Below, one piece after another: positions 1-7,732 of a stretch of DNA of 13,606 bases. The stretch lies in assembly GCA_946530505.1 (NCBI GenBank), contig CAMNAD010000030.1, positions 1-13,606 on the forward strand, in the 5' to 3' direction. The DNA comes from an uncultured Bacteroidales bacterium. Its GTDB lineage: Bacteria > Bacteroidota > Bacteroidia > Bacteroidales > UBA932. The notes beneath the pieces are model-generated. The model was not told the origin of the DNA and made no database searches. It was given only the letters and a program-made list of their open reading frames with translations. Made by a program: the position numbers and the translations under genes. Each line of letters starts with the position of its first letter. Position 1 is the stretch's first letter.

Positions 1-686
1 GTTCCCACTGCAACCTTCTCTTCGAATTTGATGTCGAGGGGGTATTTCGCAGCTATCTTGCGAACTGCAGGCAGTTCTTCCTGCGTGTAGTTACGGAAAT
101 GGCGGTACTCGCACACTCCTGCGGAAGATTCCCCGAACTCATCCCTGCTTTCACGGCCGGTAAGATAGCTCACTCCTGCCTGGGCCATGAGGTCTCCCTC
201 GTAGCTGCAGTCGACGAACATCGGGGCGCTGTAAACCGTGCCGTCTTCCATTGTGACGGATACGATCCTGCCGTCCTTCACCTCAACTCCGCCCTTTTCC
301 TTCAAGCGGGTGTGGAATACTGTCCGGACGCCGGTGTCGGTGAGCATCTGATTCATTATCTGCTCCGCGACCTTGCATTCCAGATGGATCTGCATACGAT
401 GCGGAGTGCCGTAGTGAGCACCGACGGTGCGCAGGAAATCGGCCGTGTAGCCGCCTACGGTAGTGGCCCAGCCGATATCGACATTGCCGATGCCGCTGGT
501 GGTGAGGCCTCCGACATGCCCGGTCCTCTCGATCAGGACTACGTTCAGACCCTCTTTGGCTGCTGTGTATGCGGTGATGACACCGGATGCGGTGCCCCCG
601 TAAACGACCACATCGCAGCTGCCCGCCTGTGCAAAGGCGCAGACAGACAGCATAGATGCGATTGCTATGGATATAAACCTTCTCAT
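1..686 (-). CDS. Secreted FAD-dependent oxidoreductase (FAD_oxidored-like), C-terminus outside window
   Basis: Only the first 228 residues are in the window, because the frame stays open to base 1. Reading the minus strand from the ATG at 686 gives a signal peptide (residues 1-19, ending AFA before QAG). A Rossmann dinucleotide-binding start follows: VVVYGGTASG at 26-35, acidic Glu53 closing the second strand (VVLIE), then HVGGLTTSGIG at 57-67. The GGT-x-x-G glycine motif plus the later GGLT-SG-G motif is typical of the FAD_oxidored family of flavoproteins found in Bacteroidota and Planctomycetes catabolic loci. The fold and FAD binding are well supported, but the substrate is not known. The start codon overlaps the preceding gene's TGA as ATGA, which suggests translational coupling and places this enzyme in the SusCD operon. 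The signal peptide places it in the periplasm or outside. FAD proteins exported through Sec are uncommon, so where cofactor loading happens is an open question. Confidence 0.88.
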   Translation of the reverse strand, partial: MRRFISIAIASMLSVCAFAQAGSCDVVVYGGTASGVITAYTAAKEGLNVVLIERTGHVGGLTTSGIGNVDIGWATTVGGYTADFLRTVGAHYGTPHRMQIHLECKVAEQIMNQMLTDTGVRTVFHTRLKEKGGVEVKDGRIVSVTMEDGTVYSAPMFVDCSYEGDLMAQAGVSYLTGRESRDEFGESSAGVCEYRHFRNYTQEELPAVRKIAAKYPLDIKFEEKVAVG

Positions 687-2356
687 TCTACCACCTGGGT
701 CTTGATGGAAATCACGATGTAGCAAGGCTTGTCGTTCGGGAGAGCATTCTGGCCCGTGAAGGAGTCACGGCTGCCTTCGATGCGCTCGAAACGCACGATG
801 CCGGTGCTGTTGGGATAGGTGGAGAGAGGGCCGGTCTTGAAGATGAAGCAATCTCCCGCCTTGTAGTTGATCCAGTCCGGGTTGGTCTTGCCCTGCACCA
901 CATATGACTGCACTGCGGATGCGGTCAGATCGTCGAGAGTGACGTTGTCGAAGTTGAATGCATAGGCGCTGGTAAGTTTCTTGATGTAGGTGGCGTTGCG
1001 GCTGCCCCAGTTGGCATTGGAACCTGCCAGGGTAGGAATGCTGTTGAGGCCTTCGGGATCAGTGTAAGTGAACCAGCTCGGATCCTGTCCGGCGCGGTCT
1101 TCATTGGCCCTCATCAGACGTGTACCGTTGTCGGATGCGCCACCGTTGTTCCAAGCGAAATAGAAGAAATCGATATTGCGCCGGTTCTCGGTCTTCCACC
1201 AGTCGAAGAGACTGTAGGTCTTGAAGTCCCTTACGGAGAAGAAGCAGTAAGATTCCACTCCCGGGAATTCCTCAAGCACCAAAGGCTCCTTGGTGTTACG
1301 CTGTGCGGCGATCACGATGTCCTTGCCATAGCGCAGGTTTACGAATGTAGGGATACGGACGCTGGCGGTGTGTCCGAGCCTGTCGGTCGCTATGAATGCC
1401 AGTGCATGTGCATCGGTCCCGAATGCATCGAGGGTGTATGAATAATTCACCTCGAAATCCTTGGAAGCATCGTAATACTCGATGGCCACGCGATTGTTCA
1501 CATCCTTCCCCTGAATATCCTTCGTGAGCTTGACGACCTCGATATTGGAAAGACCTGTCTCCGCCTTGACCGCGAAGGTGAATGTGCGGGAATCGGTGCT
1601 CTTGACGATGAGAGGTTCCACGGTGGTTTCCCCGGTGGGTTCCATAGTAGGTGCAGGAGCCGGGATGTAGTTCACGGGGAGAGTCTCGATCTTCATCTTG
1701 CCGTTGGCATCGGTGGCGCTCACCTGTACTCCGCGGTATCCCTCGAAATAGGTAATGACCTGAGAGAAGGCGTAAGTGGAATCCCCGACGTGAAATGCCG
1801 GATTCAGAGGAACATCGAGAATGCCTTCAGACGTGAACAGCGACACCTTGACGCTCTGCAAAGTGTTGGATGACACGATCTCGAACTTGGTTTCCACTTC
1901 GTTAGGATCTTCGTTCCTCTCGTTGATTTCGATCTTTTCCTTCTCGAAAGTGATGACCGGAGCGGGAAGCACGGGCGTCACGACGACTTCGATGCTCTTC
2001 TCCGCCTTCTTTCCGGCCTTGTCTATCGCTTTGATGGTGAGCGAAGTGATGTTCAGATTCCACGAAGGTGTTTCCTTCATGGAGTACTGATGCAAGTCGT
2101 TGAACTTGGTGGTCTCGCTGATCATCACGTTCTTTCCGGCCTCGGTCTTGGACAGGGTCACGCTGGCGAGTCCGGCTTCGGAGAAGACCACGCACACCAC
2201 GGGAGTGTTGTCCACCCTGTTGAGGTCGGGATTGATGGCATCGTACATCAGTTCGATACTGGGGGCCTTCATTCCTTCGTAGCTCGGTTCCTTTTCGGTG
2301 CAGGCTGCGAGGGAAAGAGCCAGTATGACTGCGATAGCTGATAATATCTTTTTCAT
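683..2356 (-). CDS. Multidomain surface lipoprotein, putative glycan-binding protein (SusE/F-position)
   Basis: This is a 557-residue lipoprotein with a clear lipobox (LAAC, lipidated Cys19). The cysteine is followed by the charged stretch TEKEPS, which resembles the surface-export signals of Bacteroidota lipoproteins. The body reads as about three consecutive beta-rich, Ig-like segments (roughly 31-127, 132-230 and 245-338) joined by proline-rich linkers such as IPAPAPTMEP. A distinct C-terminal region (about 345-557) is rich in aromatics (W386, W387, W402, W428, W450, W495) and contains GDCFIFKT at 501-508. I do not recognise a named family. Tandem Ig-like spacers ending in an aromatic C-terminal domain, two genes after SusD, match the architecture of surface glycan-binding proteins, so that role is inferred from position and layout. 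It starts 12 nt after the fasciclin gene and ends in an ATGA overlap with the flavoprotein. Confidence 0.75.
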   Translation of the reverse strand: MKKILSAIAVILALSLAACTEKEPSYEGMKAPSIELMYDAINPDLNRVDNTPVVCVVFSEAGLASVTLSKTEAGKNVMISETTKFNDLHQYSMKETPSWNLNITSLTIKAIDKAGKKAEKSIEVVVTPVLPAPVITFEKEKIEINERNEDPNEVETKFEIVSSNTLQSVKVSLFTSEGILDVPLNPAFHVGDSTYAFSQVITYFEGYRGVQVSATDANGKMKIETLPVNYIPAPAPTMEPTGETTVEPLIVKSTDSRTFTFAVKAETGLSNIEVVKLTKDIQGKDVNNRVAIEYYDASKDFEVNYSYTLDAFGTDAHALAFIATDRLGHTASVRIPTFVNLRYGKDIVIAAQRNTKEPLVLEEFPGVESYCFFSVRDFKTYSLFDWWKTENRRNIDFFYFAWNNGGASDNGTRLMRANEDRAGQDPSWFTYTDPEGLNSIPTLAGSNANWGSRNATYIKKLTSAYAFNFDNVTLDDLTASAVQSYVVQGKTNPDWINYKAGDCFIFKTGPLSTYPNSTGIVRFERIEGSRDSFTGQNALPNDKPCYIVISIKTQVVE

Positions 2357-2368
2357 ACCTGTCTTCTG

Positions 2369-3013
2369 TTAATAGGGTGTAACGTCCGTGTAAGTTTTGC
2401 GATACATGGCGTAGTCGTTCATAATGTGGATCACGCCATTGGTAGGCATTATGTTGGTTGTCACCGAACTGGACCTGCGGCTGTTGAAGTTGCTTCCTTT
2501 CTCGTTGGCCACGATATTGCCGTTGGCAATAGGATAACCGATTGAGTTGGAAGAGGATTTATTGACTTTCAGGGTCATCAGTCCCCATTCTCCGTCCAGC
2601 AGGGTCTTTACATAGATGGGCTGGACGGGCAGCTTCTGGTCGAGAGAGTGGTACTCGCCGACTATCATGTGGTACAGGAGCAGGCGGGTGACCTCGTCCT
2701 TGTCGCAGTAAGATATCCTGTCTACCTGTGCGTGGTTGTTGCGGAATGCCAGGATCGCCGTATTGTTCAGGAACAGGTAAGTGATGGTCCGGGACTTCTG
2801 GGTGTAGTAGTCCTCCATTCCGGCATACTGCACGGCCTCGACCATTTCGGAAAGGTCCTCGCGCGACTGCATATACTGCCATGCATTTATCCCGACATGG
2901 GGATCGAGGGGAGCGCTTTCATAATGATAGTCGGTTTGCATGCGGAATTTCGAGCAGGATGCAAGCACCGCCATCACGGCAAAAAGGGTTGCTATGGTTT
3001 TAATCGTTTTCAT
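2369..3013 (-). CDS. Fasciclin (FAS1) domain lipoprotein
   Basis: This is a 214-residue lipoprotein (lipobox LASC, Cys20) holding a single divergent FAS1 domain from about residue 43 to 205. Visible family hallmarks are the TYLFLNNTAILAF strand-helix element (78-90), the conserved YH pair in LLLYHMIVG (Tyr114-His115), and TNGVIHIMND near the C-terminus (191-200). FAS1 domains mediate adhesion or ligand binding, and FAS1 lipoproteins do occur beside SusCD pairs in Bacteroidota. Here a role in binding ligand or stabilising the surface complex is inferred. The frame is open to an ATG at 3019, but that codon sits only 1 nt from a strong GGAGG ribosome site (3021-3030). The ATG at 3013 is 7 nt away and is preferred. 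The gene lies 18 nt after susD and 12 nt before the next lipoprotein gene. Confidence 0.8.
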   Translation of the reverse strand: MKTIKTIATLFAVMAVLASCSKFRMQTDYHYESAPLDPHVGINAWQYMQSREDLSEMVEAVQYAGMEDYYTQKSRTITYLFLNNTAILAFRNNHAQVDRISYCDKDEVTRLLLYHMIVGEYHSLDQKLPVQPIYVKTLLDGEWGLMTLKVNKSSSNSIGYPIANGNIVANEKGSNFNSRRSSSVTTNIMPTNGVIHIMNDYAMYRKTYTDVTPY

Positions 3014-3031
3014 TTCCATTTCCTCCTTCTG

Positions 3032-4537
3032 TTAATAACCGGGGTTTTGTTTATACGCCCCCTGGCAAAGATTCAGTACCGACTGGTTGATGGGGAAGAG
3101 CTCCTGGTCGCGGCTGCTGAGGCCGTTGATGGGGTTCATCACCTCTACCACCCTGTGATTGCGCACAAGGTCGAACCAGCGCTTGCCTTCGCCGACGAGT
3201 TCGATCTGCTTCTGGTCGAGAATATAGTCGATCAGCTCGTCGCGGGAAGTAAAGTCGGAGACATTTGCGATGGTGGAGGAGACTCCCGCCCTGTCGAGAA
3301 CGAACTGGACAAGGTTGAGTGCATCCTGCCACTTGTCGAGATTGGCCTTGACCTCGGCCTGCATAAAGAGGACGTCGGTATAGCGGTATACAGGATATGC
3401 GACCTGGCAGTTGATATAGTCCTGATATTTCACGGATGTGCCGTTCGCCATATACTTGTGCACCTGGAAAGACTCCGCGCTGCTCTTGGAAGGGCAGAGG
3501 TAATACTCAAAACGCTTGTCCACGGGCGCCTTGGCAGCGGCGCTTTCATAAACCGCCTGGAGTTTGGGAGAGAGAACCACGGTGGAGCCCTGTCCCATTC
3601 CGCAGCCGAGTATGCTCCAGATCATGGAGTAGTTGTTCTGCCCGGCTTCGTTTATGTTCTGATGGATGACGAAGATGAACTCGTTGCTCTCGCCATATTC
3701 ATCGACCTGGGGATTGTTGTCGCCCGCCTTGTTGTTGAGCCCGTTCACGAACGAGTTCTTGAGGGCGGCGATATCCTTCTGGAATACGACCGTCGAATTC
3801 TGGATGGCCGCATCCGGACTGCCGTTGGCAGCCATAAAGCGGTCGATGGTTGCATCCGCCGCCTCCCACTGCCCGGCCCACATCTGGGCATCGGCCAGAA
3901 TGGCATAAACGGCATTGCGGCTTATCCTCTTGCGTTCTACCGAAGACGGGTCTATCAGGGACTCTGCCATTTCGAGATCGGGGATTATGACTTCGGTGAG
4001 CACCTGGTCCATAGGGGTACGTCCCTTGAATTCGGCATTGGCTATATTGTCTACAGGTTCCACGTATACCGGCACTGCACCCCATACGCGGACGGCGTAG
4101 AAGTAGCACAGCGCACGCATCGCATACGCCTGGCCAAGATAGTCGTTCTTGAGGGCCTGGTCGGTGATTTCGGAATCCGGGATATTCTGAATCGCGAAGT
4201 TGGTGTTGCTGATAACCTTGTAAAGAGACTGCCAGCTGGTGGAAGGCAGGTCGGTGGTCATCTGGTTGAGCAGGAGCTTGGAATACTCAGAAGGAAGTTC
4301 CTGATAAAGCACGAAGTTGTCGGAACGCATCTCTCCCCAGCAGAACCAGTTGGTCCGGAGGGCCGTCCTGAAGGACGAGTATATTTCCGCGATACCGGCA
4401 TTCACGTCGCGCTGATTCTGCCACATCTGGCTCTGGGGGATTTCGCTGATGGGATCCACTTTCAGTATGTCGCAGGAAGCGGCAATGACCGATGCGCCCA
4501 ACAGGCAGATTATCGTAGTTTTTATATAATTTCTCAT
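3032..4537 (-). CDS. susD: SusD/RagB-family nutrient-binding outer-membrane lipoprotein
   Basis: This 501-residue protein is of typical SusD length. It has a lipobox (AASC, Cys22) and the family's expected segments: an N-terminal helical region, RALCYFYAVRVWGAVPVY at 141-158 (the conserved RA-yF--vR--G-vP motif), RYTDVLFMQAEVKANL at 385-400, IELVGEGKRWFDLVR at 445-459, and the C-terminal NPGY ending. SusD proteins sit as a lid on the SusC barrel and deliver ligand to it from outside the cell. The gene starts 6 nt after the SusC stop (AGGA lies in that gap), as expected for a co-translated pair. Family assignment is secure. The ligand cannot be read from the sequence because SusD binding sites diverge widely. 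The symbol denotes the family, not orthology to the starch protein. Confidence 0.96.
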   Translation of the reverse strand: MRNYIKTTIICLLGASVIAASCDILKVDPISEIPQSQMWQNQRDVNAGIAEIYSSFRTALRTNWFCWGEMRSDNFVLYQELPSEYSKLLLNQMTTDLPSTSWQSLYKVISNTNFAIQNIPDSEITDQALKNDYLGQAYAMRALCYFYAVRVWGAVPVYVEPVDNIANAEFKGRTPMDQVLTEVIIPDLEMAESLIDPSSVERKRISRNAVYAILADAQMWAGQWEAADATIDRFMAANGSPDAAIQNSTVVFQKDIAALKNSFVNGLNNKAGDNNPQVDEYGESNEFIFVIHQNINEAGQNNYSMIWSILGCGMGQGSTVVLSPKLQAVYESAAAKAPVDKRFEYYLCPSKSSAESFQVHKYMANGTSVKYQDYINCQVAYPVYRYTDVLFMQAEVKANLDKWQDALNLVQFVLDRAGVSSTIANVSDFTSRDELIDYILDQKQIELVGEGKRWFDLVRNHRVVEVMNPINGLSSRDQELFPINQSVLNLCQGAYKQNPGY

Positions 4538-4543
4538 ATCCTG

Positions 4544-7500
4544 TTACAAGTTAAGAGTGAGACCGAGGCCGAACTCTCTGTTGCGGGGGAAACGGTTGGT
4601 GTCCATACCTATTGAGAGAGCGCTGTAGTTTGAGAATTCAGGATCGTACCCGCTGTATGCGGTGAACGTGAACGGATTGGTCACGTATGCATAGATGTTG
4701 ATACCCTTGATGTTGTATTTCTGCAGTTTGGTCTGCTTGAACCTATAGGCAATCCTGATGTTCCTGATCTTGAAGTAGGATCCGTCTTCGATGTATTTGG
4801 AGTTCACGTGACGGTCGTTCTGGAAACTGTCGGCGAAGGGACGGGGGTATTCCACCACGTCACCCTGTTTCACCCAGAAATTGTCCACCCAGTTGATGGT
4901 AGGAGTAGTGGACCAGGCGGCCATGCTGGCCTGATCCTGATTGTAACGGGCGAAGTTGTATATCTTTCCGCCATAGGAGAAGTAGGATGCGGCCGTCATC
5001 GTTATCTGCTTGTAGCGGAAAGTCATCGTGAAACCGCCCATTATGTAGGGCTGCGCATTGCCGAGAATCATGCGGTCCTGGTCGTTGATGATGCCATCGC
5101 GATGATCCGGGTTCTCTTCCCAGTTGATGTCGCCGCCCCTGAACGGAACGCCGCTGGGGAGGGTCTTCTGCTTGACGGGACCGTCGTAGCGCACGCCGTC
5201 AAGAGTGTAGTGGCTGAACGACCCGCCGGAGAAAACAGGAGTAAGCTGCTTCCAGTCGGATGTGAATGCATTGGATTCGTCGTATGCGAAAACTCCGAGA
5301 TACTTGTACCCGTAGAAGTCGCCCAGCGGACGGTTCTCGGAGATGTACCAGTTGTCGCTGTGGATGTAGGCGGTATGGTTCGCGAGTTCCACCACCTTGT
5401 TTCTGCTGTAAGTGGCGTTGGCGTCGATGTGCAGGTAATAGTTCTTCTTGTTGATGAAGGTTCCCTTGAACGCAAGTTCCACGCCCTTGTTGTCGATGCT
5501 GCCGATATTCTTGCGGACGGTATTGAATCCCCACTCCTTGGGAATCTCGTAATTCGCGAGAAGGTTGTCAGTAATCTTGTCGAACACATCGGCCGTGAAC
5601 TGGTAACGACCCTGGCGGAAACTCAGGTCGGTGCCGACGTTGAACTGGCGGGTGCGCTCCCATCCCAGATCGTTGACGGCGATCCTGGAAGGGGTGACGC
5701 CTGCGATACCATCGTAGATGCCGCCGATTGCATAACTCAGCTGCGAGTCAAAATCGCCGATGGCCTCGTTTCCCGTCACACCGTAACTTGCACGCAGCTT
5801 GGCGTCCGTAAGCTTGACCGCCTTTTTGAATCTGCGCATGAATTTCTCGTCCGAGATTCTCCAGGCTGCGGAAACAGAAGGGAAGAAGCCTACTTTCTTG
5901 TCGGAGGCGAAGCGGGAAGAGCCGTCGGCGCGGATATTGGCCGAAAGGATATACTTCGAATTGTAATTATATGTCACACGCGCAAAACCGGACGCCATGG
6001 TATGCATGGTCTCGGTGCTGCCGGTGGCCGTAAGGTCGAAGTTGGCCGCAAATGCGTTCATTGTCCAGACGGCGTCGGTGGCGGAATCCTTTCCCTTGAA
6101 ATACTCGACGGCGCTGCGCCACGACTGGATGGAGAAACCTGCCATCGCGGAGAAGGTATGCCTGTCGCGGAAAGTGTTTGTGTAATTCAGGTAGTTTTCG
6201 TTCATCACGTCGAAGGTCATGGTGCTGCGATGCTGACCGTTGTTGTGAAGATACTGGTCGCTGAGGGCCGTAGGGCGCATATATGTGTATCGGACAAGGC
6301 CGAAATTGGCATTCAGGTTCGATGTCCACTTGAGGTGCTCGTTGAACGCGATATCGGCGAACTGGAAGACCGAGGCCCTGTAGTACTCGTTGAAATTGGT
6401 CTGCAGATCGGCGGAAAGCGGACTTATCCCCCACAGGGTTCCGATGAGGGTACCGTCCGGATAATAGAGACTCAGCGTAGGTTTGCGGGAGAGGATACTG
6501 TTGAGGTATCCGGCCTCGTCCACACCGTCCTTCTTGGCATAACTCACGTTGATCTTGGTGCCGAGAGAGAGGATGTTGCTGGCCTTGTAGTCGGCGTTCA
6601 GGCGGGCTGATGCCCTCCTGAAATTGGTGTTGTTGATGATACCCTGCTCGTTATAGTAGCCTCCCATCAGCATATATTTCAACTGACGGCTGGCACCGCC
6701 GAAACTGAGGTCGATCTGATCTTTGTTTGCAACGCGGTAGGCTATGTCCTGATAGTCGTTGTCGTTGTTCAGCAGAGCATTGTAGGGGTCACCGAGCTGG
6801 GAGTTGAGGATATTGACCACCGCCTGCGACACAAGTCCCTTGCCCTCATCCCCGGCATATGCAAGGTAGTTCTTCTGCATGCTCCTGTACTCGTTGGCGT
6901 TCACCTGGGGAAGTTTGTGGGTCAGGTTCGCGAGGGAGTGCTGATAGCGCACCTCCAGTACCGGGTTGCTTTCATTTCCCCTCTTTGTCGTAACAAGTAT
7001 GACACCGTTTGCGGAGCGGGCACCATAGATGGCTGCAGATGCGGCATCTTTCAGGACTTCGATCGACTCGATATCATAAGGATTGATCTGGTCGATGTCG
7101 GCGCTCGGCACTCCGTCAATCACCCAGAGAGGACCGACACCGGCATCGTTCATGGTGGAGGTGCCGCGGATGACTACGTTCGATCCTTCACCGGGCTGTC
7201 CGGAACCGGATGTAACCTGCACGCCGGCGGCAGTTCCCTGAAGGACGTCGAAAACGTTCGTAGGCATTTTGTTCTCGATATCGTCCTTGGTAACGGAAAC
7301 GATGGATCCGGTAATGTCTCTTTTCTTGGTGGTACCATAGCCGATGACTACTGTTTCATCGAGCATGTCGGATGCATCGTCGAGAGTCACATCGACCCTG
7401 CGGTCCACGCCGGCGATACGGTCAAGGTCCTTGTAGCCCATGAAACGGAACTGGAGAATGTCTTCGGGCCCAGTCACGCCGATTGAATAGTTTCCTTCAT

Positions 7501-7726
7501 TGTCGGTCACAGTACCCTGTTTGGTTTTGGTATTGTAGACGGACGCACCCGGGAGCGGACCCGGGAAAGCGCCGCCTGCTTTTACCGTACCGACAACGGT
7601 GCGCACGACTTTGGAATCGCTTTGCTTTGTCTGGGCAATTGCATTCGCGCTTAAGGACGGCATCAGGAATGCCATCAAAAGCAGCGCGGCAGCAATTCTG
7701 CCCGACAATGTCAGTTTGTTGTTCAT
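4544..7726 (-). CDS. susC: SusC/RagA-family TonB-dependent outer-membrane transporter
   Basis: This 1060-residue protein has a signal peptide (about 1-32) and then a carboxypeptidase-regulatory-like beta-sandwich (about 43-116, with GTVTDNEGNYSI at 71-82). Next come a TonB-box-like DETVVIGYG at 123-131, a plug domain (about 135-250) and a long beta-barrel ending in NREFGLGLTLNL. The plug carries the SusC signatures LWVIDGVP (200-207) and SIEVLKDAASAAIYGARSAN (221-240). SusC proteins import ligands across the outer membrane using TonB/ExbBD energy. It lacks the N-terminal secretin/TonB short domain of anti-sigma-coupled transporters, so regulation through an ECF sigma factor is not indicated here. 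The gene is 6 nt downstream of cotH and 6 nt upstream of susD, so the three are likely co-transcribed. Substrate unknown; the symbol denotes the family. Confidence 0.97.
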   Translation of the reverse strand: MNNKLTLSGRIAAALLLMAFLMPSLSANAIAQTKQSDSKVVRTVVGTVKAGGAFPGPLPGASVYNTKTKQGTVTDNEGNYSIGVTGPEDILQFRFMGYKDLDRIAGVDRRVDVTLDDASDMLDETVVIGYGTTKKRDITGSIVSVTKDDIENKMPTNVFDVLQGTAAGVQVTSGSGQPGEGSNVVIRGTSTMNDAGVGPLWVIDGVPSADIDQINPYDIESIEVLKDAASAAIYGARSANGVILVTTKRGNESNPVLEVRYQHSLANLTHKLPQVNANEYRSMQKNYLAYAGDEGKGLVSQAVVNILNSQLGDPYNALLNNDNDYQDIAYRVANKDQIDLSFGGASRQLKYMLMGGYYNEQGIINNTNFRRASARLNADYKASNILSLGTKINVSYAKKDGVDEAGYLNSILSRKPTLSLYYPDGTLIGTLWGISPLSADLQTNFNEYYRASVFQFADIAFNEHLKWTSNLNANFGLVRYTYMRPTALSDQYLHNNGQHRSTMTFDVMNENYLNYTNTFRDRHTFSAMAGFSIQSWRSAVEYFKGKDSATDAVWTMNAFAANFDLTATGSTETMHTMASGFARVTYNYNSKYILSANIRADGSSRFASDKKVGFFPSVSAAWRISDEKFMRRFKKAVKLTDAKLRASYGVTGNEAIGDFDSQLSYAIGGIYDGIAGVTPSRIAVNDLGWERTRQFNVGTDLSFRQGRYQFTADVFDKITDNLLANYEIPKEWGFNTVRKNIGSIDNKGVELAFKGTFINKKNYYLHIDANATYSRNKVVELANHTAYIHSDNWYISENRPLGDFYGYKYLGVFAYDESNAFTSDWKQLTPVFSGGSFSHYTLDGVRYDGPVKQKTLPSGVPFRGGDINWEENPDHRDGIINDQDRMILGNAQPYIMGGFTMTFRYKQITMTAASYFSYGGKIYNFARYNQDQASMAAWSTTPTINWVDNFWVKQGDVVEYPRPFADSFQNDRHVNSKYIEDGSYFKIRNIRIAYRFKQTKLQKYNIKGINIYAYVTNPFTFTAYSGYDPEFSNYSALSIGMDTNRFPRNREFGLGLTLNL

Positions 7727-7732
7727 ATGACT

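Noticed and set aside
99..722. 207-codon open frame on the plus strand
   Set aside because: Antisense to the start of the FAD oxidoreductase, whose Rossmann motif and signal peptide identify the minus strand as coding.
2648..4615. 655-codon open frame on the plus strand
   Set aside because: It lies antisense to susD and parts of both neighbours, with no recognisable domain, signal or start context. The susD reading is unequivocal, and the long antisense frame is a by-product of codon bias.
4808..6610. 600-codon open frame on the plus strand
   Set aside because: Antisense to the SusC beta-barrel, with low-complexity V/G/E-rich translation and no family motif.
4544..7726. ECF-sigma/anti-sigma type regulation through the SusC N-terminus
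   Set aside because: The N-terminus has only the carboxypeptidase-regulatory-like domain and no extra signalling domain, and no sigma or anti-sigma gene is in the window.
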